Of a DNA stretch of 64,000 nucleotides, positions 37,130-45,546 are shown piece after piece. Source of the stretch: Frateuria_A yonginensis (lineage in GTDB: Bacteria > Pseudomonadota > Gammaproteobacteria > Xanthomonadales > Rhodanobacteraceae). Position numbers and translations under genes: made by a program. The notes beneath the pieces are model-generated. The model was not told the DNA's origin. It was given only the letters and a program-made list of their open reading frames with translations, and ran no database searches. Position 1 is the stretch's first letter; every line of letters begins with the position of its first letter. The stretch is from assembly GCF_037137055.1 (NCBI RefSeq), contig NZ_JBBBNY010000005.1:62001-126000 (forward strand), given 5' to 3'.

Positions 37130-37584
37130 GTGTCGTGCTCGCGGCGGATGTGTTCGCGCATGGCGTCGTCCAGCTCATGGTGGGCGCGCTCCAGTGCACG
37201 CACCAGCGGGCGCAGCCGTGCGCGGGTCTGGCTCATGTCCGCGGCCGCCTCGTCCAGCCCTTCCTGGCTCGCTTCGGGTGCGCAGTCGCGGATCCACAGC
37301 CGCTGTTGCAGCAGCGAGCGCAGGCCGGCGTCGATCGCCTGCTTGGCTTCCTTCTCGCCCGCCGCGGGCTGGTCCGGATTGAGCGACATCACCGCATGCG
37401 CCTGCTTGAGGCTGCTGCGGCAGGTCTTCAGGTCGGCCTCCAGCTGGTCGGCCAGGTCCAGCAAACGGCGCATGCTGTCGGTACGCCGGTCCAGGCGCCG
37501 CCGCCGGCGCAGCAGCACCAGCCAGGTCGCCCCCACCAGCAGCAGGAGCGTCGCAGCGAGGCCGAGGGCGAGGAAAGCGGGCAC
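37126..37584 (-). CDS. Small membrane-anchored coiled-coil protein, unknown function
   Basis: About 152 residues. One N-terminal transmembrane helix (FLALGLAATLLLLVGATWLV) is followed by an Arg-rich cytoplasmic stop (LLRRRRRLDRR), then a largely helical, charged region with heptad-like leucines (LLDLADQLEADLKTCRSSL; LRPLVRALERAHHELDDAM). I do not recognise the family. The start is uncertain: GTG 37584 fits the hydrophobic N-terminus but has a weak ribosome site. It is coupled to the Maf gene by a GTGA overlap and divergent from yceD. Confidence 0.65.
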   Translation of the reverse strand: MPAFLALGLAATLLLLVGATWLVLLRRRRRLDRRTDSMRRLLDLADQLEADLKTCRSSLKQAHAVMSLNPDQPAAGEKEAKQAIDAGLRSLLQQRLWIRDCAPEASQEGLDEAAADMSQTRARLRPLVRALERAHHELDDAMREHIRREHDT

Positions 37585-37657
37585 GAGGGGAACCTGCGGC
37601 GGTCGGAAGGGCAGTCTGCCGCAGCACTCTGCGACAGGCAAAGTCGTTGCCGCGCGG

Positions 37658-37686
37658 TTGACTTGGGTCGCGCGCAACCCTAAGAT
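37658..37686 (+). promoter_or_regulatory. Promoter of yceD-rpmF
   Basis: TTGACT (37658-37663) and TAAGAT (37681-37686) are 17 bp apart, a strong sigma-70 match. The expected start (about 37692-37694) is two to four bases before the yceD ATG at 37696, and no Shine-Dalgarno exists, implying a nearly leaderless mRNA. Confidence 0.7.
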
Positions 37687-37695
37687 TTCGCGATT

Positions 37696-38211
37696 ATGTC
37701 CGTGACACTGCCAGAGTCCGTGGACGCTTGGCGCATGGTCTCGGCGCGGCGTTCGTTCGCCGGCGCGCTTCCCGTCGCTGCCATGACCCGCCTGAGCGGG
37801 GTGCTGGCAGGCAACGAAGGCGCGGCGCAGTACGCGCTGGAATTCGGTCGCGACGAGTTCGGCACGGCCTACCTTCAGGTGCACGTCGAGGCGCCGCTTG
37901 CGCTGACCTGTCAGCGTACGCTCGAGCCGTTCGTGCTGCCGCTGACGGTGGACAGCCGGCTCGGCCTGATCCGCAACGAGCGCGAGGAGGCGGCCCTGCC
38001 GCCCGGCTGCGAGCCGTTGCTGGTCGACGAGGACGGACGGCTGAGCCCGGCCGACGTGATCGAGGACGAACTGCTGCTGGCATTGCCGCTGGTCCCGGTG
38101 AACCCGGACAGCAGCCTGCCGCCCGAAGTGACCGGCGGGGGTTCCCAGGAGCCTTCGCCGGAACGTACCGAAAACCCGTTCGCGGTCCTGCGCGAACTCA
38201 AGAAGCGCTGA
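37696..38211 (+). CDS. yceD: YceD/DUF177 family protein (23S rRNA accumulation)
   Basis: A 171-residue protein. LALTCQRTLEPFVLPLTVD is the DUF177 core (the family usually carries CxRTL here), followed by LLVDEDGRLSPADVIEDELLLALPLVP and NPFAVLRELKKR at the C-terminus. YceD homologues affect 23S rRNA levels and are paired with rpmF across bacteria. The gene directly precedes rpmF (21 bp) and shares its promoter. Cytosolic. Confidence 0.93.
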   Translation: MSVTLPESVDAWRMVSARRSFAGALPVAAMTRLSGVLAGNEGAAQYALEFGRDEFGTAYLQVHVEAPLALTCQRTLEPFVLPLTVDSRLGLIRNEREEAALPPGCEPLLVDEDGRLSPADVIEDELLLALPLVPVNPDSSLPPEVTGGGSQEPSPERTENPFAVLRELKKR

Positions 38212-38232
38212 ATTCAAGCTGGAGACACACCC

Positions 38233-38424
38233 ATGGCCGTTGCCAAGAGCCGCAAGACCCCGTCCACCCGCGGCATGCGTCGTTCGCACGACAAGCTCAA
38301 GACCGTGCAGCTGGCGACCGACCCGACCAGCGGTGAGGTGCACCTGCGCCACCACGTCACCAAGGACGGTTACTACCGTGGCAAGAAGATGATCGACACC
38401 AGCGTGGCCGTCGACGCCGAGTAA
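38233..38424 (+). CDS. rpmF: Ribosomal protein bL32
   Basis: A 63-residue protein of the 50S subunit. MAVAKSRKTPSTRGMRRSHD and SGEVHLRHHVTKDGYYRGKK are diagnostic. It has no cysteines, so it is the zinc-free type. GGAGA precedes the ATG. A GNRA-loop terminator follows at 38448. Confidence 0.98.
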   Translation: MAVAKSRKTPSTRGMRRSHDKLKTVQLATDPTSGEVHLRHHVTKDGYYRGKKMIDTSVAVDAE

Positions 38425-38447
38425 GCGTGATCGTCCGGTGGATCACG

Positions 38448-38478
38448 AAGCGGCGCGGCGACGCGCCGCTTTGCTTTC
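38448..38478 (+). terminator. Intrinsic terminator after rpmF
   Basis: AAGCGGCGCG (38448-38457) pairs perfectly with CGCGCCGCTT (38462-38471) across a GCGA tetraloop, then TGCTTT. A smaller hairpin (GTGATC/GATCAC, 38427-38446) stands just before it. It may attenuate rather than fully stop reading into fabH. Confidence 0.75.
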
Positions 38479-38551
38479 CGGCGTCCCTGAACGTAACGTT
38501 GCGGATTCCGGCATGGCCAGCCATGCCGTTCCGCCCGCTGATGGATAGTCC

Positions 38552-39526
38552 ATGGCAACGACCTACGCCCGCATTATCGGCACCGGCAGCGCGCTGCCCG
38601 AGCGCGTGCTGAGCAATTTCGACCTGGAGAAGTTCGTCGAGACCAGCGACGAATGGATCCGCACCCGTACCGGCATCCGCCAGCGCCACGTGGCGGCCGA
38701 GGGCGAGACCACCGGCGACCTGGCCTTCCTCGCCGCCGAGCGCGCGCTGGCCGCGGCCGGGGTAAAGGCGTCGGAGCTGGACCTGATCGTGCTGGGCACC
38801 ACCACGCCCGACCTGATCTTCCCGTCCACCGCCTGCCTGGTGCAGAACCGCCTGGGCGCCAATGGCTGCGCCGCGTTCGACGTCAACGCCGCCTGCTCGG
38901 GCTTCGTCTACGCGCTGGGCGTGGCGGACAAGTTCATCCGCAGCGGGCAATCGAAGAAGGCGCTGGTGATCGGCGCCGAAACGCTGACCCGCATGATCGA
39001 CTGGAAGGAGCGCGAGACCTGCGTGCTGTTCGGCGACGGCGCCGGCGCCGTTGTGCTCGAGGCCAGCGACGAACCCGGCATCTATGCCACCTGCCTGCAC
39101 GCCGACGGCGGCTACAAGGAGCTGCTGTGGAACCCGGTGGGCGTGTCGGTCGGTTTTCGCGACGAGCCCAACCACGGCGTGCGCATCAAGATGGCCGGCC
39201 GCGAGGTGTTCAAGGTGGCGGTCAAGACGCTCGACTCGCTGGTCGAGCAGACCTTGCAGGCCGCCGGAATGGAGGCTTCGCAGCTGGACTGGCTGATCCC
39301 GCACCAGGCCAACCTGCGCATCATCGAGGCCACCGCCAAGCGCCTGAACATGTCGATGGATCAGGTCGTGGTGACGGTCGACAAGCACGCCAACACGTCC
39401 TCGGGCTCGGTGCCGCTGGCGCTGGACTACGCGGTCCGCTCGGGCAAGGTGCAGCGCGGCCAGAACCTGCTGCTGGAAGCCTTCGGCGGCGGCTTCACCT
39501 GGGCCTCCGCGCTGCTGCGCTACTAG
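38552..39526 (+). CDS. fabH: Beta-ketoacyl-ACP synthase III
   Basis: A 324-residue thiolase-fold enzyme that condenses acetyl-CoA with malonyl-ACP to start fatty-acid synthesis. The catalytic triad Cys115 (VNAACSGFVYAL), His251 (IPHQANLRI) and Asn281 (HANTSSGS) is complete. EWIRTRTGIRQRH contacts CoA. It is the first of the fab genes in the order fabH-fabD-fabG-acpP-fabF. Cytosolic. Confidence 0.97.
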   Translation: MATTYARIIGTGSALPERVLSNFDLEKFVETSDEWIRTRTGIRQRHVAAEGETTGDLAFLAAERALAAAGVKASELDLIVLGTTTPDLIFPSTACLVQNRLGANGCAAFDVNAACSGFVYALGVADKFIRSGQSKKALVIGAETLTRMIDWKERETCVLFGDGAGAVVLEASDEPGIYATCLHADGGYKELLWNPVGVSVGFRDEPNHGVRIKMAGREVFKVAVKTLDSLVEQTLQAAGMEASQLDWLIPHQANLRIIEATAKRLNMSMDQVVVTVDKHANTSSGSVPLALDYAVRSGKVQRGQNLLLEAFGGGFTWASALLRY

Positions 39527-39651
39527 GGCGCCGCAGGTCCGACCCGATGCCGCCTGCGGGCGGCATCGTCGTTTCCGGAGACGGAAATACGGCTGCGTAC
39601 GCCGGCCGCTGCTGGCATCATCGCCTTTTTGCCTTGGATGGACCTACGCCG

Positions 39652-40590
39652 ATGACCGACACCATTGCTTCGCTCGCTTTCGTCTTTCCCGGCCAGGGCT
39701 CGCAGTCGGTGGGCATGCTGGCCGAGCTCGCCGCGGCGCATGCCGAGGTGCGGGCCACGTTCGAAGAGGCTTCGCAGGGCGCCGGTGTCGACCTGTGGCA
39801 GCTCAGTCAGCAGGGGCCGGAAGAGCAGCTCAACCGCACCGAGCACACCCAGCCGGCGCTGCTGGCGGCGAGCGTGGCGGTGTGGCGCGTGTGGACCAAG
39901 CTCGGCGGCGCTCGACCGGCGCGACTGTCGGGCCACAGCCTGGGCGAATACAGCGCGCTGGTCTGCGCCGGCGCACTCTCGCTGCACGATGCCGCCGCGC
40001 TGGTCGCCGAGCGTGGCCGCCTGATGCAGGCGGCGGTGCCGCCGGGGGTGGGTGCCATGGCAGCGGTCCTCGGCGGCGACGATGCGCAGATCGCGCAGGT
40101 GTGCGAAGAGGTCGCACAGGGCCAGGTCGTCTCTCCCGCCAACTACAACTCGCCGGGCCAGCTGGTGATCGCCGGCAACGCCGAAGCGGTCGACCGCGCG
40201 CTGGCGCGGCTCGCCGAGCTGGGCGTCAAGAAGGCGATCAAGCTCGCGGTCTCCGTCCCATCGCACTGCGCGCTGATGCGCGAGGCAGCCGACCGGCTCG
40301 GCGAGCGCATGGGCGCGATCGAGTGGCGGCTCCCCGAAGTGCCGGTGATCCAGAACGCCGAGGCGCGCAGCTACGACAGCATCGAGGCGATCCGCGGCGC
40401 CCTGCAGCGCCAGCTCTACCTGCCGGTGCGCTGGACCCAGTGCGTGCAGGCGCTCGCCGCCGGCGGCACCACGCGCATGTTCGAGTGCGGCCCGGGCAAG
40501 GTGCTCACGGGGCTGGTCAAGCGCATCGACAAGAGCCTCGACGCACGCGCGATCGGCACGCCGGCGGAACTGGAGGCCGCCTTGGCCTGA
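39652..40590 (+). CDS. fabD: Malonyl-CoA:ACP transacylase
   Basis: A 312-residue enzyme charging ACP with malonyl groups. FVFPGQGSQSVGML opens the protein. Catalytic Ser96 lies in GHSLGEY and His205 in SVPSHCALM. FECGPGKVLTGLVKRI is the usual ending. The start at ATG 39652 lies 125 bp after fabH. A REP doublet separates it from fabG. Confidence 0.97.
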   Translation: MTDTIASLAFVFPGQGSQSVGMLAELAAAHAEVRATFEEASQGAGVDLWQLSQQGPEEQLNRTEHTQPALLAASVAVWRVWTKLGGARPARLSGHSLGEYSALVCAGALSLHDAAALVAERGRLMQAAVPPGVGAMAAVLGGDDAQIAQVCEEVAQGQVVSPANYNSPGQLVIAGNAEAVDRALARLAELGVKKAIKLAVSVPSHCALMREAADRLGERMGAIEWRLPEVPVIQNAEARSYDSIEAIRGALQRQLYLPVRWTQCVQALAAGGTTRMFECGPGKVLTGLVKRIDKSLDARAIGTPAELEAALA

Positions 40591-40599
40591 CAGCCGACG

Positions 40600-40675
40600 G
40601 GCAGGAGCGAGCTTGCCCGCAATGCGTTTCGCCTGACCAATCCGGACCGCGCGTCGCGAGCAAGCTCGCTCCTAC
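40600..40675. repeat. REP doublet between fabD and fabG
   Basis: The best-preserved pair in the window. The left REP at 40602-40621 (AGGAGCGAGCTTGCCCGCAA) faces the right REP at 40651-40672 (CGCGAGCAAGCTCGCTCC core), with about 30 bp between. It begins ten bases after the fabD stop and lies inside the fab operon, so it will be transcribed as a double hairpin. Confidence 0.85.
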
Positions 40676-40733
40676 CTCCTACCGCGCAGGCGTTGGCTCA
40701 CGAGTTCCCTTTTTGAACGAAGGACACACGACG

Positions 40734-41477
40734 ATGGACAAGATGCTGAAAGGTGAAATCGCGCTGGTCACCGGCGCCAGCCGCGGCATCGGCGCGGCGA
40801 TCGCCGACGAACTGGCCTCGATGGGCGCCACGGTGATCGGCACGGCGACCAGCGAGGGCGGTGCCAGGGCGATCGGCGAGCGGCTCGCCGCGCAGGGCGG
40901 CCACGGTCGCGTGCTGGACGTCACCGACGGGGCCGCGGTGGAGGCGCTGGTCGAGGGCATCGCCAAGGAGTTCGGCGCCGTCTCGATCCTGGTCAACAAC
41001 GCCGGCATCACCCGCGACCAGTTGCTGATGCGCATGAAGGACGAAGACTGGCAGGCCATCCTGGACACCAACCTCACCTCGGTCTACCGCACCTCCAAGG
41101 CGGTGATGCGCGGCATGATGAAGGCGAAGAAGGGACGCATCATCTCGATCGCCTCGGTGATCGGCCTCACTGGCAATCCCGGCCAGGCGAACTACGCCGC
41201 GGCCAAGGCGGGCATCATCGCCTTCTCCAAGTCGCTGGCGCGCGAGATCGGCTCGCGCGGCATCACCGTCAACGTGGTGGCGCCGGGCTTCATCGACACC
41301 GACATGACCCGCGCGCTGCCGGAAGCCTCGAAAGAAGCGCTGCTCGGCCAGATCGCCCTGGGCCGGCTGGGAGAGGCCTCGGACATCGCCAAGGCGGTCG
41401 GTTTCCTGGCCTCGCCGGCGGCGTCCTACATCACCGGCGAAACGCTGCACGTCAATGGCGGCATGTACATGCCCTGA
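40734..41477 (+). CDS. fabG: 3-oxoacyl-ACP reductase
   Basis: A 247-residue SDR enzyme that reduces 3-oxoacyl-ACP with NADPH. The TGASRGIG cofactor loop is at 13-20 and the NNAG motif follows. The catalytic set Asn113, Ser141, Tyr154 and Lys158 (YAAAK) is complete. The C-terminal LHVNGGMYMP is typical of FabG. AAGGA precedes ATG 40734. Part of the fab operon. Confidence 0.97.
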   Translation: MDKMLKGEIALVTGASRGIGAAIADELASMGATVIGTATSEGGARAIGERLAAQGGHGRVLDVTDGAAVEALVEGIAKEFGAVSILVNNAGITRDQLLMRMKDEDWQAILDTNLTSVYRTSKAVMRGMMKAKKGRIISIASVIGLTGNPGQANYAAAKAGIIAFSKSLAREIGSRGITVNVVAPGFIDTDMTRALPEASKEALLGQIALGRLGEASDIAKAVGFLASPAASYITGETLHVNGGMYMP

Positions 41478-41590
41478 CCCGTGATTCCGGTCGCCGGACG
41501 GGTAGTCGCCAGCGGTCCCGTTTTAGGCGACAATTGATTCCTTCGCGTCGGTCCCCCAGGGGCTTGGCGTTTCCAACAGCCGGCGAAGCA

Positions 41591-41619
41591 TGGCAGCCGT
41601 GCGGATTAGCCACTACAAT
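41591..41619 (+). promoter_or_regulatory. Putative acpP promoter
   Basis: TACAAT (41614-41619) lies 17 bp after TGGCAG (41591-41596), predicting a 60-70 nt leader before acpP. The 212-bp fabG-acpP gap and the terminator after acpP suggest that acpP has its own strong transcript. Confidence 0.45.
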
Positions 41620-41689
41620 CCGCCGGCCTTTGCCGGACAGCTTCACCGGCGTCGACAAGCAAAAATTTCTCCTTGGGAGGTTTGGCAAC

Positions 41690-41929
41690 ATGAGCACCAT
41701 CGAAGAGCGCGTCAAGAAGATCGTCATCGAGCAGCTGGGCGTGAAGGAAGACGAGGTCACGGCGAACGCTTCGTTCGTGGACGATCTGGGCGCCGATTCG
41801 CTGGACACGGTGGAACTGGTGATGGCGCTCGAGGAAGAGTTCGAGACCGAGATTCCCGACGAGGAAGCCGAGAAGATCACCACCGTGCAGCAGGCCGTCG
41901 ATTACATCAAGGCCCACACCAAGGACTGA
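41690..41929 (+). CDS. acpP: Acyl carrier protein
   Basis: A 79-residue acidic four-helix carrier. The phosphopantetheine attachment residue is Ser37 in DDLGADSLDTVEL. The start MSTIEERVKKIVIEQLGVKE and the end VDYIKAHTKD are standard. A strong site, TGGGAGG (41674-41680), precedes the ATG. It carries growing acyl chains between the fab enzymes. Confidence 0.98.
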   Translation: MSTIEERVKKIVIEQLGVKEDEVTANASFVDDLGADSLDTVELVMALEEEFETEIPDEEAEKITTVQQAVDYIKAHTKD

Positions 41930-41980
41930 TCGTCCGTGGAGGCCGCGACAGGCGTGCCTCCGCTACACGGCGATACCGAG

Positions 41981-42009
41981 AGCTGCGCCAGATTGGCGCA
42001 GTTTTCGTT
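41981..42009 (+). terminator. Intrinsic terminator after acpP
   Basis: CTGCGCCA (41983-41990) pairs with TGGCGCAG (41994-42001) over a three-base loop, followed by TTTTCGTTT. This likely leaves acpP as an abundant short mRNA with partial read-through to fabF. Confidence 0.85.
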
Positions 42010-42100
42010 TACGCGTTTTGAAACGTCCGATGCCGTATGGTTGGCGGACGCAGGCCGTTGCCCGGCAACGTGCCGAGAGAACAGCTAAGGACTCCATTCC

Positions 42101-43354
42101 ATGAGCGAACGACCCATGAGCAAACGACGCGTCGTGGTGACCGGCATGGGCATCATCTCGCCCGTCGGCAACGACATCGCCACCGCCTGGGACAACATCC
42201 TCAACGGCGTCAGCGGCATCGGCCCGGTGACCCACTTCGACGCCAGCGGCTATGCCACCCGCATCGCGGGCCAGGTGCGCGATTTCGATCCGACGCAGTG
42301 GATGCCGCCGAAGGACGTCAAGAAGATGGACCCCTTCATCCACTACGGCATCGCGGCCGGCACGCAGGCGCTGCGCGATTCCGGGCTGGAGGTGACCGCC
42401 GAGAACGCGCCGCGCATCGGCGTGGCGGTGGGCGCCGGCATCGGCGGCCTCAACACCATCGAGGACACCTCGATCGAGCTGCACGAGAAGGGTCCGCGCC
42501 GCGTGTCGCCGTTCTTCGTGCCCAGCTCGATCATCAACATGGTTTCGGGCCACCTGTCGATCATGTTCGGCCTGAAGGGACCGAACATCGCCTGCGTCAC
42601 CGCCTGCACCACGGCCACGCACAACATCGGCCTGGCCATGCGCATGATCCAGTACGGCGACGCCGACGCGATGCTCGCCGGAGGTGCCGAGTTCGCCACC
42701 ACCGGCACGGCGATGGCGGGTTTCTGCTCGGCCAAGGCCATGTCCACCCGCAACGACGAGCCGACCAAGGCGAGCCGTCCGTGGGACAAGGACCGCGACG
42801 GCTTCGTGCTGTCCGACGGCGCCGGCGTGCTGATGCTGGAGGAGTACGAGCACGCCAGGGCGCGCGGCGCGCGGATCTACGTGGAGCTGGTCGGCTTCGG
42901 CATGAGCGGCGACGCCTACCACATCACCGCGCCCAGCGAGGGCGGCGAAGGTGCCGCGCGCTGCATGCAGGCGGCGCTGGACGATGCGGGCCTCGAGCCC
43001 ACCGACGTGCAGTACATCAACGCGCACGGCACCTCCACGCCGCTGGGCGACCTGGGCGAGGTGATGGCGGCCAAGACGGTGTTCGGCGAGCACGCCTACA
43101 AGCTGGCGATGAGCTCGACCAAGTCGACCACCGGCCACCTGCTCGGTGCCGCCGGCGGCGTCGAGGCGATCTTCACCATCCTGGCGCTGCGCGACCAGGT
43201 GCTGCCGCCGACGATCAACCTGGACCAGCCGGGCGAGGGCTGCGACCTCGACTTCGTGCCGCATACGGCGCGCAAGGCCGAGCTGAGCGTGGCGATCTCC
43301 AACTCGTTCGGTTTCGGCGGCACCAACGGCACGCTGGCGTTCCGGCGCGTTTGA
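42101..43354 (+). CDS. fabF: Beta-ketoacyl-ACP synthase II
   Basis: A 417-residue thiolase-fold elongation enzyme. The active-site Cys169 lies in VTACTTATHN; the two catalytic histidines are in YINAHGTSTPLGD and STKSTTGHLLGAAGG. AAGGA upstream supports ATG 42101 over ATG 42116. Its TGA overlaps the TTG start of pabB (TTGA). Confidence 0.96.
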   Translation: MSERPMSKRRVVVTGMGIISPVGNDIATAWDNILNGVSGIGPVTHFDASGYATRIAGQVRDFDPTQWMPPKDVKKMDPFIHYGIAAGTQALRDSGLEVTAENAPRIGVAVGAGIGGLNTIEDTSIELHEKGPRRVSPFFVPSSIINMVSGHLSIMFGLKGPNIACVTACTTATHNIGLAMRMIQYGDADAMLAGGAEFATTGTAMAGFCSAKAMSTRNDEPTKASRPWDKDRDGFVLSDGAGVLMLEEYEHARARGARIYVELVGFGMSGDAYHITAPSEGGEGAARCMQAALDDAGLEPTDVQYINAHGTSTPLGDLGEVMAAKTVFGEHAYKLAMSSTKSTTGHLLGAAGGVEAIFTILALRDQVLPPTINLDQPGEGCDLDFVPHTARKAELSVAISNSFGFGGTNGTLAFRRV

Positions 43355-44730
43355 GCCGGAGCCACGCACGCACCCTCGGCGGCCGGCGCGATCTGCTCGC
43401 GCCGGCCGCCGCCTTTCCGGGGCGTTACCCCTGCCTGTTGCAGAGCGTGGTGCGGGGTACCGCGCAGTCGCGCTACGACATCCTGTTCGCGTTCCCGCAG
43501 GAGGAGCTTGCGCTGCAGCGGGATGGCACCCTGCGCAAGGCGTCGCTGACGGAAAGCGCTCCGGGCGACGAGCTGCGGCAGCAACCGACGGGACGTTTCC
43601 TCGATGCCCTCGACGCCGCCTGGCGGGCCGAGCGGCGGCCGCCCGAGGACGATGGCCTGCCGTTCCACGGCGGCTGGGTGCTCATGCTGGCCTACGAGCT
43701 GGCCGGCGAGATCGAGCCGCGGCTGCGCCTGCGTCCGCCGACGGCGCTGCCGCTGGCGCTGGCGCTGCGCTGCCCGGCGGCGATCGTCGTGGACCACGCG
43801 CGCGAATGCACCGTGCTGGTCGCCGAGGACGGGCACGCGCACCTGCTCGATGCGCTGGAAGCCGACCTGGCCGACTCCGCGGACATCGCCCCCCTGCCGG
43901 CGCCGGCGTCGGTCGAGGAGGATCCGCCGCAGCACTTCCTCGACGGCGTCGCCCGCATCCACGAGCACCTGCACGCCGGCGACATCTTCCAGGTCAATCT
44001 GTCCCGTGCCTGGCGCGCAAGCTACGCGCGGGCGCCGTCGCCGGCCTCGCTCTACGCGGCGCTGCGCACGGCCAACCCGGCGCCGTTCGCCGGCCTGCTG
44101 CAGCGGCCCGGCTGGGCGGTGGCGAGTTCCTCGCCGGAGCGGCTGGTCGAGGTCCGCGGCGGCGTGGCACAGACCCGGCCGATCGCCGGCACGCGGCCGC
44201 GCCTGGCCGGCGACGACGAGCCGGCACGCATCCGCGAACTGACCGCGCATCCCAAGGAACGGGCCGAGCACGTCATGCTGATCGACCTGGAGCGCAACGA
44301 CCTCGGCCGCGTCTGCGTGCCCGGCACGGTCGAGGTCGACGAGCTGATGGTGGTGGAGAGCTACGCGCACGTGCACCACATCGTGTCGAACGTGCGCGGG
44401 CGCCTGCGCGCCGGCGTCACGCCGGGGCAGGTGATCGCCGCGACCTTTCCCGGAGGCACCATCACCGGCTGCCCCAAGGTGCGCTGCATGGAGATCATCG
44501 CGGCGCTGGAGGACGCCCCGCGCGGCGCCTACACCGGCGCCCTGGGCTACCTCGACCGCAGCGGCGAGCTGGACCTCAACATCCTCATCCGCACGCTGAC
44601 CCAGGTCGGCCGCGATGTCGGCCTGCGCGCCGGGGCCGGCATCGTGGCCGACTCGGTGGCCGAACGGGAGCTGGAGGAGACCCGCGCCAAGGCGCGCGGC
44701 CTGCTGCGCGCGCTGGGAGTGCCCGGCTGA
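43351..44730 (+). CDS. pabB: Aminodeoxychorismate synthase component I (PabB-like)
   Basis: A 459-residue chorismate-binding enzyme expected to make 4-amino-4-deoxychorismate for folate. The chorismate-binding domain has HAGDIFQVNLSRAW, ASSSPERLVEVRGG, MLIDLERNDLGRVC, TFPGGTITGCPKVR and the ending RAGAGIVADSVAEREL. The signature loop reads PIAGT (277-281), with Ala279 where E. coli PabB has the nucleophilic Lys of PIKGT, so it is TrpE-like at this site. Position between fabF and pabC supports PabB. It starts at TTG 43351, coupled to fabF. No glutaminase (pabA) gene is nearby. Confidence 0.85.
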   Translation: MSRSHARTLGGRRDLLAPAAAFPGRYPCLLQSVVRGTAQSRYDILFAFPQEELALQRDGTLRKASLTESAPGDELRQQPTGRFLDALDAAWRAERRPPEDDGLPFHGGWVLMLAYELAGEIEPRLRLRPPTALPLALALRCPAAIVVDHARECTVLVAEDGHAHLLDALEADLADSADIAPLPAPASVEEDPPQHFLDGVARIHEHLHAGDIFQVNLSRAWRASYARAPSPASLYAALRTANPAPFAGLLQRPGWAVASSSPERLVEVRGGVAQTRPIAGTRPRLAGDDEPARIRELTAHPKERAEHVMLIDLERNDLGRVCVPGTVEVDELMVVESYAHVHHIVSNVRGRLRAGVTPGQVIAATFPGGTITGCPKVRCMEIIAALEDAPRGAYTGALGYLDRSGELDLNILIRTLTQVGRDVGLRAGAGIVADSVAERELEETRAKARGLLRALGVPG

Positions 44731-45536
44731 TGGCCCGCCTGCTGGTGGATGGCCGGGCGGGGGAGACGGTCAGCGCGCTCGACCGCGGGCTCGGCTACGG
44801 CGACGGCCTGTTCGAGACCATCCGTTTCGTCGGTGCCGATGCGCCGCTGTGGCCGCGGCACATGCAGCGCCTGCGTGCCGGCTGCGAGCGCCTGCATCTG
44901 CCGCCGCCCGACCCGGCGCTGTTGCTGGCCGAGGCGCGCGAGGCCGCCTCCGGCCTGGACCAGGCCGTGGTGCGCATCACCTGGACCCGCGGCGTGGGTG
45001 CGCGCGGCTACGCGCCGCCCGCCGCGGTGCGGCCGACCCGCATCGTCGCCGCCTTCGAGCCGCCGCCGGCGGACCCCGCGGCCCAGGCGGACGGCGTGCG
45101 CGTGCGGCTTTGCGCGCTGCGCCTGGCCGAGCAGCCGCGACTGGCCGGCCTCAAGCACCTCAACCGGCTGGAACAGGTACTGGCGCGGGCCGAGTGGGAC
45201 GATCCGGCGATCGGGGAGGGGCTGCTGTGCGACATGGCGGACCGGGCGATCTGCGCCACCGCCGCCAACCTCTTCGCGGTGTTCGACGGCGTGCTCGCCA
45301 CGCCGGCACTGCACCGGTGCGGCGTGGCGGGCGTGGCGCGGGCCGAGATCCTGGCGGCGCGGCCGGCGACGCAGGTGCTCGACATCCCGCTGGCGGAACT
45401 CGCCGGCGCGGACGAACTCTTCCTATCGTCGAGCGTGCGCGGCATCCTGCCGGTTCGCGAACTGGACGGACGCCGCCTCGCGGTGGGGCCGGTCACGCGC
45501 GCGATGCAGGCGCATTGGCGCGCCTTGGGTTTCTGA
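44730..45536 (+). CDS. pabC: 4-amino-4-deoxychorismate lyase
   Basis: A 268-residue fold-type IV PLP enzyme that releases pyruvate to give 4-aminobenzoate. DRGLGYGDGLFETIRF is the family start. The PLP lysine lies in GLKHLNRLEQVLA, and LFLSSSVRGILPV is the C-terminal phosphate/substrate motif. TGATG overlap with pabB couples translation. Cytosolic. Confidence 0.93.
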   Translation: MARLLVDGRAGETVSALDRGLGYGDGLFETIRFVGADAPLWPRHMQRLRAGCERLHLPPPDPALLLAEAREAASGLDQAVVRITWTRGVGARGYAPPAAVRPTRIVAAFEPPPADPAAQADGVRVRLCALRLAEQPRLAGLKHLNRLEQVLARAEWDDPAIGEGLLCDMADRAICATAANLFAVFDGVLATPALHRCGVAGVARAEILAARPATQVLDIPLAELAGADELFLSSSVRGILPVRELDGRRLAVGPVTRAMQAHWRALGF

Positions 45537-45546
45537 AGGAGTTTCG

